35,515 nucleotides of DNA, from the NCBI GenBank assembly GCA_011523505.1, contig WTGP01000001.1, positions 1 through 35,515 of the forward strand, written 5' to 3'. Origin of the DNA: Gammaproteobacteria bacterium (GTDB lineage: Bacteria > Pseudomonadota > Gammaproteobacteria > Steroidobacterales > Foliamicaceae). A model generated the notes under the pieces. The model had not been told where the DNA came from. It saw only the letters and a program-made list of their open reading frames with translations, and searched no databases. Each line of letters begins with the position of its first letter. Positions within the stretch are counted from its first letter, which is position 1. Positions 1-9,718 of this stretch are shown here, in pieces. The position numbers and the translations under genes are program-made.

Positions 1-58
1 ACCATTCAACCCGCGGGTTTCGCCGGGCGGCCGGACAGGGTTATATTGGTGGGCTGCC

Positions 59-2914
59 ATGAGTGACATCCGCATCCGTTCGGCGCGCACGCACAACCTC
101 AAGGGGATCGACCTGTCGCTGCCGCGCGATCGATTGATCGTCATTACGGGACTGTCCGGTTCCGGCAAGTCCTCGCTGGCATTCGACACGATTTACGCCG
201 AGGGCCAGCGGCGCTACGTGGAATCCCTGTCGGCCTACGCCCGGCAGTTCCTGAGCGTCATGAGCAAGCCCGACGTGGACCACATCGAAGGACTTTCGCC
301 GGCCATCGCCATCGAGCAGCGCTCGGCCTCCCACAACCCGCGCTCGACCGTGGCGACGGTCACCGAGATCTACGACTACATGCGCCTGTTGTTCGCGCGC
401 GCCGGCGTGCCGCGCTGTCCGGTACACAAGCGCGAACTGGCCGCGCAGACGATCAGCGAAATGGTCGATGAAGTGCTCCGGTTCCCGGAGGGCACGGCCA
501 TCAACCTGATGGCGCCGGTGGTGCGCAACCGCAAGGGAGAACACCGCAAGCTGTTTGCCGACCTGGTGGCGCGCGGATTCGTTCGCGCCCGAGTCGACGG
601 CGCCGTGTGCGAAATGGACGATCCGCCGGAACTCGATCTGAGGCGCAACCACACGATCGAAGTGGTCGTGGACCGGCTGCGGGTGCGCGAGGAATTGCGC
701 CAGCGGCTGGCCGAGTCCTTCGAGACCGCGCTGACCCTGACCGGCGGGATCGCCCTGGTCGGCTTCATCGACGACAAGGCGCGGGCGGACGTCCTGTTTT
801 CCAGCCGCTTTGCCTGCCCGATGTGCGACTTCGCCATTCCGGAAATGGAGCCCAGGCTCTTTTCGTTCAACAACCCCGCGGGCGCATGCGAGTCCTGCGC
901 CGGCCTGGGCTCCAAGCGGTTCTTCGATCCGGAACGGGTCGTCCGTCCACACCTCAGCCTTGCGGGCGGCGCCGTACGCGGCTGGGACCGCCGTAACGCC
1001 TGGTACTACTCCATCCTGGAAAGCCTGGCGCGGCACTACGGTTTTGACCCGGAGACGCCCTTCGAATCGCTTCCCGCGAAGATCCGCCAGGCCGTGCTCT
1101 ACGGCAGCGGGCGAACCCGGATCAGGTTCACCTTCCGCTTCCAGACCGGCCGCAGGTTCTCCCGCACCCGGCCGTTCGAGGGCGTTCTTCCCAACATGGA
1201 ACGGCGCTACCGGGAAACGGAATCGGCGCGGGTGCGCGAGGAACTGTCCCGCTACCTCGGCTCCACGCCCTGCCCGGACTGCGGCGGCGCGCGCTTGAAC
1301 GAGGCGGCCCGCAACGTGCTCATATCCGAGCGCTCGATCGCCGAGGTGAGCGCGATGAGCGTCGAGGCGGCGCTCAAGTTCTTCACCACCCTGCGCCTGA
1401 AGGGCTGGCGGCAGGAAATCGCCGAGCGCATCGTACGGGAACTGGGGGAGCGTTTGCGGTTCATGGCCGACGTGGGCCTCGGCTACCTCAACCTGGACCG
1501 CCGCGCCGAGACCCTTTCCGGCGGCGAAGCGCAGCGCATACGGCTGGCGAGTCAGATCGGCTCGGGGCTGGTGGGCGTGATGTACGTGCTGGACGAACCC
1601 AGCATCGGCCTGCACCAGCGCGACAACAAGCGCCTGCTGGCCACGCTGGCGAGGCTCCGCGATCTCGGCAACACGGTCCTGATGGTCGAACACGACGAGG
1701 AGGCCATCTGCAGCGCCGATCACGTCGTGGACCTGGGGCCGGGGGCCGGCGACCACGGCGGCCAGGTGGTGGCGGAGGGCCCGCCCGACGCGATCAAGCG
1801 GGAGACGGCGTCGCTGACCGGGCAATACCTGAGCGGCGTACGCAGCATTCCCGTTCCTTCCCTGCGCCAACCGCCGCAATCCGGCCGCGAACTGCGAATC
1901 GAAGGCGCCTGCGCGAACAACCTGAGGGAACTGGACGTGACGCTGCCGCTGGGCCTGATGACCTGCGTCACGGGCGTCTCCGGCTCCGGCAAGTCCTCGC
2001 TGGTCAACGAAACGCTGCTGCCCGGCGTGACCGCGGCGATCGAACGAAAACCCTGTCCGGGAGCCAGGTTCAGCGCGATGCAAGGGACCGAACGGCTGGA
2101 CCGGGTCATCGAGATCAGCCAGGACCCGATCGGGCGCACGCCGCGCTCCAACCCCGCGACCTACACCGGCGTTTTCACGCCGATCCGCGAACTGTTCGCG
2201 CTGACGCCCGAGGCGCGGGCGCGCGGCTACAAACCCGGCCGCTTCAGCTTCAACGTCAAGGGCGGACGCTGCGAAGCCTGCCAGGGCGGCGGGCTGATCA
2301 AGGTGGAAATGCACTTCCTGCCGGACGTCTACGTGCCTTGCGACGTGTGCGAGGGGCGGCGCTACGGACGCGAGGCGCTGGAGATCCGCTACCGCGGCCT
2401 GAACATCCATGAAGTGCTGGAACTCAGCGTGGAACAGGCGGCCGACGTGTTCGCCAACGTGCCCAAGGTGGCGCAGAAGCTGGCGACGCTGCTGGACGTG
2501 GGACTGGGCTACATCCGGCTGGGCCAGAGCGCCACGACCCTGTCGGGCGGCGAAGCGCAGCGCGTGAAACTGTCCCGCGAACTGGCCAAGCGCTCGACCG
2601 GGCGCACCCTCTACGTGCTCGACGAGCCGACCACCGGACTGCACTTCCACGACGTCGCGCAGCTCCTGACCGTACTGCACAGGCTGCGCGACGGCGGCAA
2701 TACGGTCGTCGTGATCGAGCACAACCTGGACGTCATCAAGACCGCCGACTGGATCATCGATCTCGGGCCGGAGGGCGGAGAAGCGGGCGGCGATTTACTG
2801 GCGGCGGGGACGCCTGAAGACGTGGCGCGCGTCAAGCGCTCTCACACCGGCCGCTACCTCGCCGGAATGCTCCGCCGCCAGCAACCCAGGCTACGCCGGC
2901 AGAGCGCCGCCTGA
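59..2914 (+). CDS. uvrA: UvrABC excinuclease subunit A (UvrA)
   Basis: Damage-recognition ATPase of nucleotide excision repair; it dimerises, loads UvrB on damaged DNA and acts in the cytoplasm. The 951-residue product has the normal UvrA length and layout. Seen directly: Walker A motifs at residues 31-39 (GLSGSGKSS) and about 639-647 (GVSGSGKSS); ABC signatures LSGGEAQR at about 486 and 828, each followed by a Walker B with DEP; a first zinc module with C253/C256 and a CESC pair about 20 residues later; and a second zinc module CEAC...CDVC near residues 740-765. Start chosen at the ATG preceded by GGTGGG at 48-53. A TATATT lies at 42-47, but no promoter can be fixed because the window starts here. 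No LexA box (CTGT-N8-ACAG) is visible in the 58 upstream bases. It is convergent with the cupin gene, with only 5 bp between stop codons. Confidence 0.98.
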   Translation: MSDIRIRSARTHNLKGIDLSLPRDRLIVITGLSGSGKSSLAFDTIYAEGQRRYVESLSAYARQFLSVMSKPDVDHIEGLSPAIAIEQRSASHNPRSTVATVTEIYDYMRLLFARAGVPRCPVHKRELAAQTISEMVDEVLRFPEGTAINLMAPVVRNRKGEHRKLFADLVARGFVRARVDGAVCEMDDPPELDLRRNHTIEVVVDRLRVREELRQRLAESFETALTLTGGIALVGFIDDKARADVLFSSRFACPMCDFAIPEMEPRLFSFNNPAGACESCAGLGSKRFFDPERVVRPHLSLAGGAVRGWDRRNAWYYSILESLARHYGFDPETPFESLPAKIRQAVLYGSGRTRIRFTFRFQTGRRFSRTRPFEGVLPNMERRYRETESARVREELSRYLGSTPCPDCGGARLNEAARNVLISERSIAEVSAMSVEAALKFFTTLRLKGWRQEIAERIVRELGERLRFMADVGLGYLNLDRRAETLSGGEAQRIRLASQIGSGLVGVMYVLDEPSIGLHQRDNKRLLATLARLRDLGNTVLMVEHDEEAICSADHVVDLGPGAGDHGGQVVAEGPPDAIKRETASLTGQYLSGVRSIPVPSLRQPPQSGRELRIEGACANNLRELDVTLPLGLMTCVTGVSGSGKSSLVNETLLPGVTAAIERKPCPGARFSAMQGTERLDRVIEISQDPIGRTPRSNPATYTGVFTPIRELFALTPEARARGYKPGRFSFNVKGGRCEACQGGGLIKVEMHFLPDVYVPCDVCEGRRYGREALEIRYRGLNIHEVLELSVEQAADVFANVPKVAQKLATLLDVGLGYIRLGQSATTLSGGEAQRVKLSRELAKRSTGRTLYVLDEPTTGLHFHDVAQLLTVLHRLRDGGNTVVVIEHNLDVIKTADWIIDLGPEGGEAGGDLLAAGTPEDVARVKRSHTGRYLAGMLRRQQPRLRRQSAA

Positions 2915-2919
2915 CCTGA

Positions 2920-3954
2920 TTAGGTCCACCTGGGTGCGGCGGGGGAATCGCCGCCGCGGACTACGAAGGCTTCCGCGGGGTCAGCACCGGGGTTTTCGAT
3001 CGTGCGTTCGAGTTCGATAGGGATAGTCAGTACGTCACCGGGGGCGAGGTCCAGGGATTCGTGGCCCCAGGTGATCCGGAGGCGGCCTTCGTGAACCGTC
3101 CACACTTCTTCTTCCCCACGCGAATGCGCCGGCAAACGGGCGCCGGGACCAAACTCGAGGCGACGCAGGTGAAAGCCGTGCTCCCAGGCGAGGGGGGCTT
3201 GCGGCACGCCCTCCTGCAGGTTGGCCTGTCCGATGATGGGTTCCTCCCTCACACGGCCGCCGGACGCGGTTTGCGCCAAGGCCGAATCGGCGGCGCCGTT
3301 CGCATCGTTGTAGCGCGCCACGCATGACTCCAGGGCTGCGCTGTCGAGGCGCGTCAGTTCGGCGACCTGTTCGGCGGAAGTTGCGGGCATGACGGGTTCG
3401 TCGTCGGGGACGGCCTCGCCGGCTTCGGTGTCGATCAATCGGCCGCTCTCCAGCAAGACCAGGCCGTACTTGCGCGCGTCATCGAACACGTACGGGGCCC
3501 AGGTCACGCGGCCCGGATCGTCGCCGCCCAGCGCGGCGAACATGAATCCTTCGCCGCTGCCGACGTTCTCGAATCCGCGGAACACGTGAATCGGAATGGA
3601 GATCGTGTCACCGCGCTCAAGCACGACTTCACCGTCTTCGCCATGTTCGCCGGTCATGAAGCGCCAGCGGCCCGAATGGATCCAGAAGACTTCGGCGGTT
3701 TCGTGGCTGTGCTGGGAGTTGATGCATCCGGGCGGCTGGCGCGCGGCGCCGATGTTGAAGCCGTGCGGCTCGCGAATGTGCACGTGCTGGTCCGGGTTTT
3801 CGGCGACGCCCGGGCCGATGATCGTGAAATTCTCCTTCGACTCGCTGCCCGGCGTGCGTGTGTCGATAAACGCGGTGCGACACGGGACCAGTTCGCCGTA
3901 ACGGACCAGCCGCGCCCGCATCTGTTCCCGTGTGACCTGACTTGCTGCCGGCAT
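2920..3954 (-). CDS. Bicupin protein, possible metal-dependent dioxygenase-like enzyme
   Basis: 344-residue protein with two cupin barrels, an arrangement known from gentisate 1,2-dioxygenase-like and oxalate decarboxylase-like bicupins. The N-terminal cupin has a full set of metal ligands: H82, H84, E88 in HSHETAE, and H123 in PIHVFRGF. The C-terminal cupin (about residues 265-340) keeps the fold signature (PGDVLTIPIE) but has HSRGEEE in place of HxH and lacks the last histidine, so it probably does not bind metal. Start is supported by GGAGG four bases before the ATG. No signal peptide, so cytoplasmic. It is divergent from the SnoaL-like gene at 4041, with 86 bp between them, which suggests a link to the island to its right. 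Substrate unknown; a ring-cleaving or hydroxylating role on an imported aromatic is only one possibility. Confidence 0.8.
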   Translation of the reverse strand: MPAASQVTREQMRARLVRYGELVPCRTAFIDTRTPGSESKENFTIIGPGVAENPDQHVHIREPHGFNIGAARQPPGCINSQHSHETAEVFWIHSGRWRFMTGEHGEDGEVVLERGDTISIPIHVFRGFENVGSGEGFMFAALGGDDPGRVTWAPYVFDDARKYGLVLLESGRLIDTEAGEAVPDDEPVMPATSAEQVAELTRLDSAALESCVARYNDANGAADSALAQTASGGRVREEPIIGQANLQEGVPQAPLAWEHGFHLRRLEFGPGARLPAHSRGEEEVWTVHEGRLRITWGHESLDLAPGDVLTIPIELERTIENPGADPAEAFVVRGGDSPAAPRWT

Positions 3955-4040
3955 TCCGCCTCCCCGGTTTCAGCGCGGCCCATATACTAGCCGCAGCCGA
4001 ATACACCTGCACATGAAACCGGCGGCGCTCCGCCCGGCGC

Positions 4041-5036
4041 ATGGACCCTATGACCGACTATTCAAGTTCCGAGGAGGTTGTCGACTACATCCTGCGCATA
4101 ACGCGGGAAATCTGGGAAGACCGCAACCCGGACCTGGTGATGCGCTACTACGGGCCCGAAGCGCGCATCCACGCCCTGGGCGGGATCATGCAGGGCGCAG
4201 CGGCGGTCACCGAGAACACGCGCGCCATGCAGGCCGCCTTCCCCGACCGGCTGGTGATCGGCGAGGACGTCGTGTGCAGTGAACTCGAAGGCGGCGCCTG
4301 GCTATCCTCGCACCGAATCCGCAGCCCAATGACCAGCAAGGGAGACAGCGCCTACGGCCCGGCCACCGGAAGAAAAGTCACGACCCACGTGTTCGCCGAC
4401 TGCGTGGTCAGGAACGGATTGATCGAGAAGGAATGGCTGGTGCGCGACAACCTGAGCCTGGTGCGGCAACTGGGCCTGGATCCGCAGCAGGTGGCGCGGA
4501 GCGAAGCCGCCCGCAGTCATCCGGACGAACACGTGCGGTGGCTGGATGACGAACGTGCGCGCGTGCTGGACGCTCCCCCACCCCGTTGGGACCCGGCTTC
4601 ACCGCCGGATCCGCGGCACGATCCGCTCGGCTTTGCCCGCGAGATTCTGCTCGGCCTCTGGCAGCGCCCCTCGGAGTTTTGCCAAGCCGCTTACGCACCC
4701 TACGCGGTATTGAGCGATTCGGACCGGGAGGTCGCCGGAGCGAGCGACATCCTCGGCCACTACGCCGTTTTGCGCGAGAGCCTGAACGTGCTCCGGCTCA
4801 GCGTGGATCATGCCGGGCTGCAGACCCGCGGCGGCGGCTTGACGCTCGCGGCGCGCTGGACCGCGGCGGCGGAGCACTCGCAGGAGTTCGAGGGGCTGCC
4901 GGCGGCGCGAGCCCCGCTGTTCCTCATGGGCATCAGCCACTGGTGGCTGACCGGCGGGCGCGTGGCACGCGAATGGACGGTATTCGACCGCCTCGCGCTG
5001 ATGGAGCAAATCCTGCGCCGGCGGATGGACCCCTGA
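4041..5036 (+). CDS. Two-domain SnoaL-like (NTF2-fold) protein, copy 1
   Basis: 331 residues made of two NTF2-fold SnoaL-like domains (about 8-145 and 190-325). Family traits seen: the helix segment YILRITREIWEDRNPD, the strand region YGPATGRKV, and a C-terminal SHWWLTGGRVAREWTVFD strand. SnoaL-type proteins include polyketide aldol cyclases, but most bacterial homologues are uncharacterised small-molecule enzymes or binding proteins. The first domain closely resembles the one at 12166-13326 (YGPPTGKRV); the copies at 17451 and 18510 form a second subtype. Start could be the ATG at 4041 or the one at 4050; neither has a clear Shine-Dalgarno sequence. It lies 155 bp before TonB receptor 1 in the same direction, but that receptor has its own likely promoter. 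Function unknown. Confidence 0.8.
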   Translation: MDPMTDYSSSEEVVDYILRITREIWEDRNPDLVMRYYGPEARIHALGGIMQGAAAVTENTRAMQAAFPDRLVIGEDVVCSELEGGAWLSSHRIRSPMTSKGDSAYGPATGRKVTTHVFADCVVRNGLIEKEWLVRDNLSLVRQLGLDPQQVARSEAARSHPDEHVRWLDDERARVLDAPPPRWDPASPPDPRHDPLGFAREILLGLWQRPSEFCQAAYAPYAVLSDSDREVAGASDILGHYAVLRESLNVLRLSVDHAGLQTRGGGLTLAARWTAAAEHSQEFEGLPAARAPLFLMGISHWWLTGGRVAREWTVFDRLALMEQILRRRMDP

Positions 5037-5066
5037 AATTCAATACCCGAAACGCAAGCAAAACGG

Positions 5067-5095
5067 TTGCACGAGCGCGTTTTTGCAACTATTCT
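5067..5095 (+). promoter_or_regulatory. Probable sigma70-type promoter of TonB receptor 1
   Basis: TTGCAC at 5067-5072 and TATTCT at 5090-5095 are separated by exactly 17 bp, about 97 bp before the receptor ATG. The same stretch holds an inverted pair TTGCA...TGCAA (5067-5088), which could be an operator. This is pattern matching only. Confidence 0.5.
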
Positions 5096-5191
5096 CCGTT
5101 TTCACGAATCCTGCAATTGTTCGGTGGCAGATGCCAAGGGGACGTACAGGCAGGTATTCGGCAGCTGCTAAATCCAATTGGGAGGACAAAC

Positions 5192-7759
5192 ATGCACCGA
5201 CTTCATCGGACATTTTCGATTGCCCTGGCCGTGGCCGTGGGCGCCGTTGCCTGGGGCACGGCTCCGCAGGCCGGCGCGCAGGAGGCATCCGCACTGGAAG
5301 AGATCATCGTCACGGCGCGGAAACGCGAAGAAGCGCTGGCGGACATTCCGATAGCGATAACCGCGTTCTCCGCGGAGCAATTGATCCGCGGCGGGTTCAC
5401 TACCCTGCAGGACCTTTCATTCCAGACCGCCGGCATGCATTTCCACAAGCAGGGCGGCCAGATTCCGGGCCGCTTCAGCAGCAGGGTGCGTTTTCGCGGG
5501 ATGAACAGCAACGCAAACCCTCCTTCACAGCAGGTGGGTACGGTGTTTCTGGACGGCGTTTACGTATCCGATGGTATTACGAGCATCGATTTTTCCAATA
5601 TCGAGCGCGTTGAAATCATCAAGGGGCCCCAGTCGGCCACGTTTGGCCGGTCCACCTTCGCCGGGGCGGTCAACTACGTAACCAAGACTCCGGGCAATGA
5701 ATACGCGGGCCGCGTGATCGCCGACGTTTCGGAGTGGGGCGGGCGCGACGTGACACTTTCGCACGAAGGGCCGCTGGTGGACGACAAGCTGGCCTATCGC
5801 GTCTCGGCGCGACTGTACGGAACCGATGGCCAGTACTCTTCCAATGCCGATGGCGGCGCCCTGGGCGAGGAGAGCACGCAGACGATACAGGCGGTGCTCA
5901 ACTGGACGCCCACCGAGAATTTCTCGGCCAAGTTCCGCTACCTGTGGTCGTACGACGACGATGGTCCGGCCGCCGGCATGCTGCTGGGCACGACCTTTTC
6001 CGCTCGCTTCAATTCCGTTGGCGTGTCCGCCAATGCGGGGCCCAACTGCTTCAGCGACGGAATTACCAGTGCGGATGACTCCGACACGCCGTCCGATTAC
6101 TTCTGCGGCGCGCTGCCGATGGTGGACGTGGATTCCTTCATCGCGCCGAACACGGCCGTCAGTCCTGCCGATCAGGCCGCCTTCCGCAGCCCCATCGTCT
6201 GCGACCCGCGCGACGGCATCTGTCGAGCCAAGCTGCCCGGCGCGCCGTTGCGGGACACGTCCGGTCTGACCCGCTACCAGCAACGGGCCGCTCTGCTGCT
6301 CAGCTACGACTTCGACAGCGGCATGCTGGACGGCCATGGCCTGGATTCCGTGGTCGGATGGAGCACGATGCGGGCCGGCTGGGTGCGTGATTTCGACCTT
6401 ACCGCCGCACAGAATTTCATGTCGCAGGATCCCGTTGTTGCCGACGATCTGACGATTGAACTGAACCTGAGTTCGCCGCAAGATCGCAAGCTGCGCTATA
6501 CACTCGGGGTGAATTACTTTACGGCCGACAACGTCAATCACGGCAGCGGTGGGATGAATGTCTGGGGTGCCGACGGCGGAGTAACTCAGCGAGTGGTGGC
6601 GAACCCCGACGGAACACTTCTGCCCGAACCGGTAACGATCGGGGGTCCGCACTACTTCATGAACACCATTCCACCCACCGAGAGCAACGACACCACCGGC
6701 GTATTCGGGTCCTTTGCATACGACTTCAGCGATGACCTGACCCTGGACGTGGAGTGGCGCTACCAGGAGGACGAAATCTCGCTGTCAGCCCCGAGTAACG
6801 AGGGCGTACCGAATCCAAGCGGAAGGATAGTACCCGCGTCGTACGATGAGGAGTCATTCAGCAGTTTCCTGCCGCGGATCACGCTTTCCTACGATGTCGG
6901 CGAGCGTGGAACCAGTTGGGTGACGTATTCCGAAGGCACGCTGCCCGGCATCTTCAATACGGACTTTGGCGGGCTGGACGAAGCGACACGAGACCAGGTG
7001 AGGGCGGTCATCCCGGGCATTTCGCTGTTCAACGAGGAAGAGGAGCTTTCGAACATGGAGGTCGGCTTCAAGCAGGAGTTCGAGAACTTCTACTTCTCGG
7101 CGGTCTTCTACATGCTGGACTGGACCAATCTCAAGACCCGCCAGGGCGTTACCGTGGTGAACGCGGTGACGGGCGTGCAGCGCGTGCTGAATCTCCAGCT
7201 CAACGCCGGCGACGCGGAACTGGAGGGACTGGAACTGGAAGGGGGCTTCTCGCTGGGAGAGAACTTCTCCGGCACGTTCATGCTGAACTACGCCGATGGC
7301 GAGTACGGCACGCTTACCTGCGGCTTCTCGCCGTTCAAGCCGCCCATCACACCGGGTAATACGTTCGGCCCGCGCGACTGCTCCGGCAGCCGGCCCGCGC
7401 GCTATCCGGAATGGCAGGGCGCCTTCTCCGGCATCTGGACCGACAGCCTGGCGAGCGGTAACTGGGACTACTACGTGCGCGTGGACGGCGAGTACTTCGG
7501 CGAGGCGTACAACGAGGAAGCCAACTTCTCCACGATGGGCGACTTCTGGCGTTTCAATCTGCGTGGCGGGTTTGAAAGGGACGACCTTCGCATCGAGGGA
7601 TACGTCAAGAACCTGCTCGACGACGACAACTACCTCGCCGGCGCACGCTGGTCCGATTTCTCCGGCACCTTCCTGTTCGCGTTCCTGTACAGCCAGGGCG
7701 TGGCGGTCACCCCCGCCGAGAAGCGCACCATCGGCCTGAGGGTCGTCTACGACTTCTAG
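5192..7759 (+). CDS. TonB-dependent outer-membrane receptor 1
   Basis: 855-residue outer-membrane transporter that would import a siderophore-like chelate or organic nutrient with TonB/ExbBD energy. Signal peptide at residues 1-29 (cleavage AGA|QEA), TonB-box-like EEIIVTARKR at about 36-45, plug domain to about 160 with GPQSATFGRSTFAGAVNYVT, then a beta-barrel ending in aromatic VVYDF as outer-membrane barrels do. The start is the ATG after GGAGG (5181-5185). The reading frame stays open far upstream, to about 4586, but that stretch overlaps the SnoaL-like gene and has no signal peptide. A likely extracellular loop holds several cysteines (codons near 6047, 6104, 6210 and 6226). Receptor 3 has a matching DDDGP and CG[AE]LP segment, so 1 and 3 are the same subtype and receptor 2 is more distant. 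Ligand unknown. Confidence 0.93.
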   Translation: MHRLHRTFSIALAVAVGAVAWGTAPQAGAQEASALEEIIVTARKREEALADIPIAITAFSAEQLIRGGFTTLQDLSFQTAGMHFHKQGGQIPGRFSSRVRFRGMNSNANPPSQQVGTVFLDGVYVSDGITSIDFSNIERVEIIKGPQSATFGRSTFAGAVNYVTKTPGNEYAGRVIADVSEWGGRDVTLSHEGPLVDDKLAYRVSARLYGTDGQYSSNADGGALGEESTQTIQAVLNWTPTENFSAKFRYLWSYDDDGPAAGMLLGTTFSARFNSVGVSANAGPNCFSDGITSADDSDTPSDYFCGALPMVDVDSFIAPNTAVSPADQAAFRSPIVCDPRDGICRAKLPGAPLRDTSGLTRYQQRAALLLSYDFDSGMLDGHGLDSVVGWSTMRAGWVRDFDLTAAQNFMSQDPVVADDLTIELNLSSPQDRKLRYTLGVNYFTADNVNHGSGGMNVWGADGGVTQRVVANPDGTLLPEPVTIGGPHYFMNTIPPTESNDTTGVFGSFAYDFSDDLTLDVEWRYQEDEISLSAPSNEGVPNPSGRIVPASYDEESFSSFLPRITLSYDVGERGTSWVTYSEGTLPGIFNTDFGGLDEATRDQVRAVIPGISLFNEEEELSNMEVGFKQEFENFYFSAVFYMLDWTNLKTRQGVTVVNAVTGVQRVLNLQLNAGDAELEGLELEGGFSLGENFSGTFMLNYADGEYGTLTCGFSPFKPPITPGNTFGPRDCSGSRPARYPEWQGAFSGIWTDSLASGNWDYYVRVDGEYFGEAYNEEANFSTMGDFWRFNLRGGFERDDLRIEGYVKNLLDDDNYLAGARWSDFSGTFLFAFLYSQGVAVTPAEKRTIGLRVVYDF

Positions 7760-7772
7760 CACGATTCGAAAG

Positions 7773-7806
7773 AGCTCCGGCCGGCTGATCGGCCGGAGCT
7801 TTTCTC
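7773..7806 (+). terminator. Rho-independent terminator after TonB receptor 1
   Basis: Perfect GC-rich stem AGCTCCGGCC / GGCCGGAGCT (7773-7782 with 7791-7800) and an 8-base loop, followed by TTTTCTC, starting 13 bp after the receptor stop codon. Confidence 0.88.
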
Positions 7807-7874
7807 TCGTGAAGATCGGAAAATGCCGCCCGGCACTCGCCGAGCCGGCGTTTCCCGGGATGAATTAGTCAGCG

Positions 7875-8702
7875 ATGTCGAACTATCAGCGGGGCTACGT
7901 GAACTGCCGTTTCGGGCAGATTCACTATCATCGGGCCTGGCCGGCGGCCGAGAGCGGCAGGACGCCCCTGGCGTTCTTTCACCAGAACCACAAGTCGGCG
8001 TTCGAATACGACATGCTGCTCAGGGAAATGGGCCGCGACCGGGAAGCGCTGGCCTTCGATACGCCGGGCTACGGCAGTTCCGACGGCCCGCCCGACGTGC
8101 CCACGATGGCGGACTACGCGGGCTCGATGGCCGATGCGCTGGACGGCCTGGGCTTTGGCGCCCACGGCAAGGGCGCGGTCGACGTGTTCGGCCTGCACAC
8201 GGGGGTATTGATCGCCACCGAGCTGGCGCTGACGCGCCCGGACCTGGTTCGCCGCATCGTGATGAGCGGCGTTCCCTACCGTTCACCGGAAAGACGCAGG
8301 GAAATTCTCGAGTCGCTGCCCCGCGACCAGAAGCTGACCGAGGACGGCGCCTGGATCAAGGACCGCTGGCAGGTGCTCGTGGCCGACCGGTCGAAGGACG
8401 TGCCGATGGAACGTGCGGCACGGGTCTTCGCGGAGGCGATTCGTCCGCTGGACAAGCATTGGTATGCCTACGACGCCGTCTGGAATTATCCGCTGGCAGA
8501 GCGTCTGCCGCAGCTCGTTCACCCGGTCGCGATCCTGCAGACGCACGAACCTCTTCTCGCCGAAACCCGGCGGGCGCATGCCGAGCTGCTCCCGCAGGCG
8601 CATTACGTCGAGATTCCGGAAGTGCAGGTGAACATTCTGGACCTTGCCTGGAAGCAGTTCGCGCGCGAAATGCGGCTGTGGCTGGATAAGCCAGCGTCCT
8701 GA
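7875..8702 (+). CDS. Alpha/beta hydrolase-fold protein with non-canonical nucleophile elbow
   Basis: 275-residue cytoplasmic protein of the alpha/beta hydrolase fold: a strand-loop HQNHKSAFEY near the oxyanion region (about 36-45), FDTPGYGSSDGP (61-72) typical of the fold, and an elbow at residues 106-110. The elbow reads GLHTG, so histidine 108 sits where the catalytic serine of GxSxG should be. From memory, related proteobacterial proteins with G-x-H-T-G exist, so this is probably a subfamily trait and not a sequencing error. The gene follows the receptor 1 terminator by 68 bp and precedes the MDR enzyme by 41 bp, so the two are probably co-transcribed. No strong Shine-Dalgarno is visible before the ATG. 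Role inferred only as small-molecule metabolism. Confidence 0.82.
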   Translation: MSNYQRGYVNCRFGQIHYHRAWPAAESGRTPLAFFHQNHKSAFEYDMLLREMGRDREALAFDTPGYGSSDGPPDVPTMADYAGSMADALDGLGFGAHGKGAVDVFGLHTGVLIATELALTRPDLVRRIVMSGVPYRSPERRREILESLPRDQKLTEDGAWIKDRWQVLVADRSKDVPMERAARVFAEAIRPLDKHWYAYDAVWNYPLAERLPQLVHPVAILQTHEPLLAETRRAHAELLPQAHYVEIPEVQVNILDLAWKQFAREMRLWLDKPAS

Positions 8703-8743
8703 TCACTCCCCTGAACGCGCGCCCGCGATCCTGACGACCTGCC

Positions 8744-9709
8744 ATGCACGGTTTCCTGGTCGAACGGTTCGGCGGCACGGAAGTCATGCAGTGGCGCGAG
8801 CTGGGCCCCCTTGAGCCGGGTCCGCGCCAGGTGCTCGTTGAGGTACGGGCATCCGGCGTGAATTTCGCCGAGACGCGCATGCGCGCCGGCACGTATTCGG
8901 GACAGGAACTGCCGTTCGTCATGGGCATGGAGTGCGCCGGCGTGGTGGCCGAATGCGGTGAGGAAGTCGGCGAGTTCAAGCCCGGCGATCGCGTTTTCGG
9001 CCGGGCCCGCGGTTCGCATGCCGAGGCCGTCCTGTTCGACGCCGATCACCTGATGCCGCTTCCCGACGCGGTTTCGTTCATCGAGGGGGCCGCGATCCCG
9101 GTGAGCTGGCTGACCGCGTGGCATGCGCTGGATGCCGTGGCCGGGTTCGGGCCGGGCCAGCGCATCCTGATCGAGGCGATCGCGTCCGGCGTCGGCAGCG
9201 CCGCCCTGCAGATCGCGAAGTGGCGCGGCTGCTGGGTGGCCGGAACGGCCAGCCGGGACCCGAAGCTGGAAATCGCCCGCGAGTGGGGCTGTGACGCCAT
9301 CTACAACTACAAGCGGGACGACGTGCCGGCACTGGTGGAACGCGACACCGATCGGCGCGGAATCGACATCGGGCTCATGACCATAGGCGAGGAGACCGCC
9401 GAATCGCTGATCGCCTGCATGGGCATGGACGGGAAGATCGTGATGTACGGAAGCACCGGGGGGCGCCAGGTGTGCTTCAACCTGAACATCGGCGTGCGGA
9501 ACCTGTCGCTCATGAGCATGAGCATTTCGACCAGCGAGCGCTTCCTGACCTACACCATGCAGCGCTTCCGCGAGGTGGCCCTGCCTCTGTTCGCCGACGG
9601 CGCCTTCAAGGCGCCCGTGGGCACTGTCCTGCCGCTGTCGGAGGTTGTCAGAGCGCATCAGCTCGTGGACGAGCGCAACCACTTCGGCAAGATCATCCTC
9701 ACCGTGTAA
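8744..9709 (+). CDS. Quinone oxidoreductase-type MDR enzyme (zinc-free NADPH-dependent)
   Basis: 321-residue medium-chain dehydrogenase/reductase. N-terminal GroES-like domain with VRASGVNFAETRMRAGTY (about 34-51), MGMECAGVV, and GDRVFGR; Rossmann domain with IEAIASGVGSAALQIAKWRG in place of the usual GAAGGVG, and a C-terminal GKIILTV. The catalytic and structural zinc cysteines of alcohol dehydrogenases are absent, as in the quinone oxidoreductase/zeta-crystallin branch, which usually reduces quinones or activated enones with NADPH. It follows the hydrolase-fold gene in the same direction and ends 9 bp before the convergent methyltransferase gene. Substrate unknown. Confidence 0.88.
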   Translation: MHGFLVERFGGTEVMQWRELGPLEPGPRQVLVEVRASGVNFAETRMRAGTYSGQELPFVMGMECAGVVAECGEEVGEFKPGDRVFGRARGSHAEAVLFDADHLMPLPDAVSFIEGAAIPVSWLTAWHALDAVAGFGPGQRILIEAIASGVGSAALQIAKWRGCWVAGTASRDPKLEIAREWGCDAIYNYKRDDVPALVERDTDRRGIDIGLMTIGEETAESLIACMGMDGKIVMYGSTGGRQVCFNLNIGVRNLSLMSMSISTSERFLTYTMQRFREVALPLFADGAFKAPVGTVLPLSEVVRAHQLVDERNHFGKIILTV

Positions 9710-9718
9710 GGGGCGGCG

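Noticed and set aside
1..58. LexA-controlled uvrA promoter
   Set aside because: No CTGT-N8-ACAG-like box in the available bases; the upstream region is cut by the window edge.
41..2722. Long open frame opposite uvrA (893 codons)
   Set aside because: High-GC shadow on the antisense strand; low-complexity residue make-up and no recognisable motif, while uvrA on the other strand is certain.
4586..5191. Upstream extension of TonB receptor 1
   Set aside because: Overlaps the SnoaL-like gene in another frame and precedes a clean Shine-Dalgarno, ATG and signal peptide.
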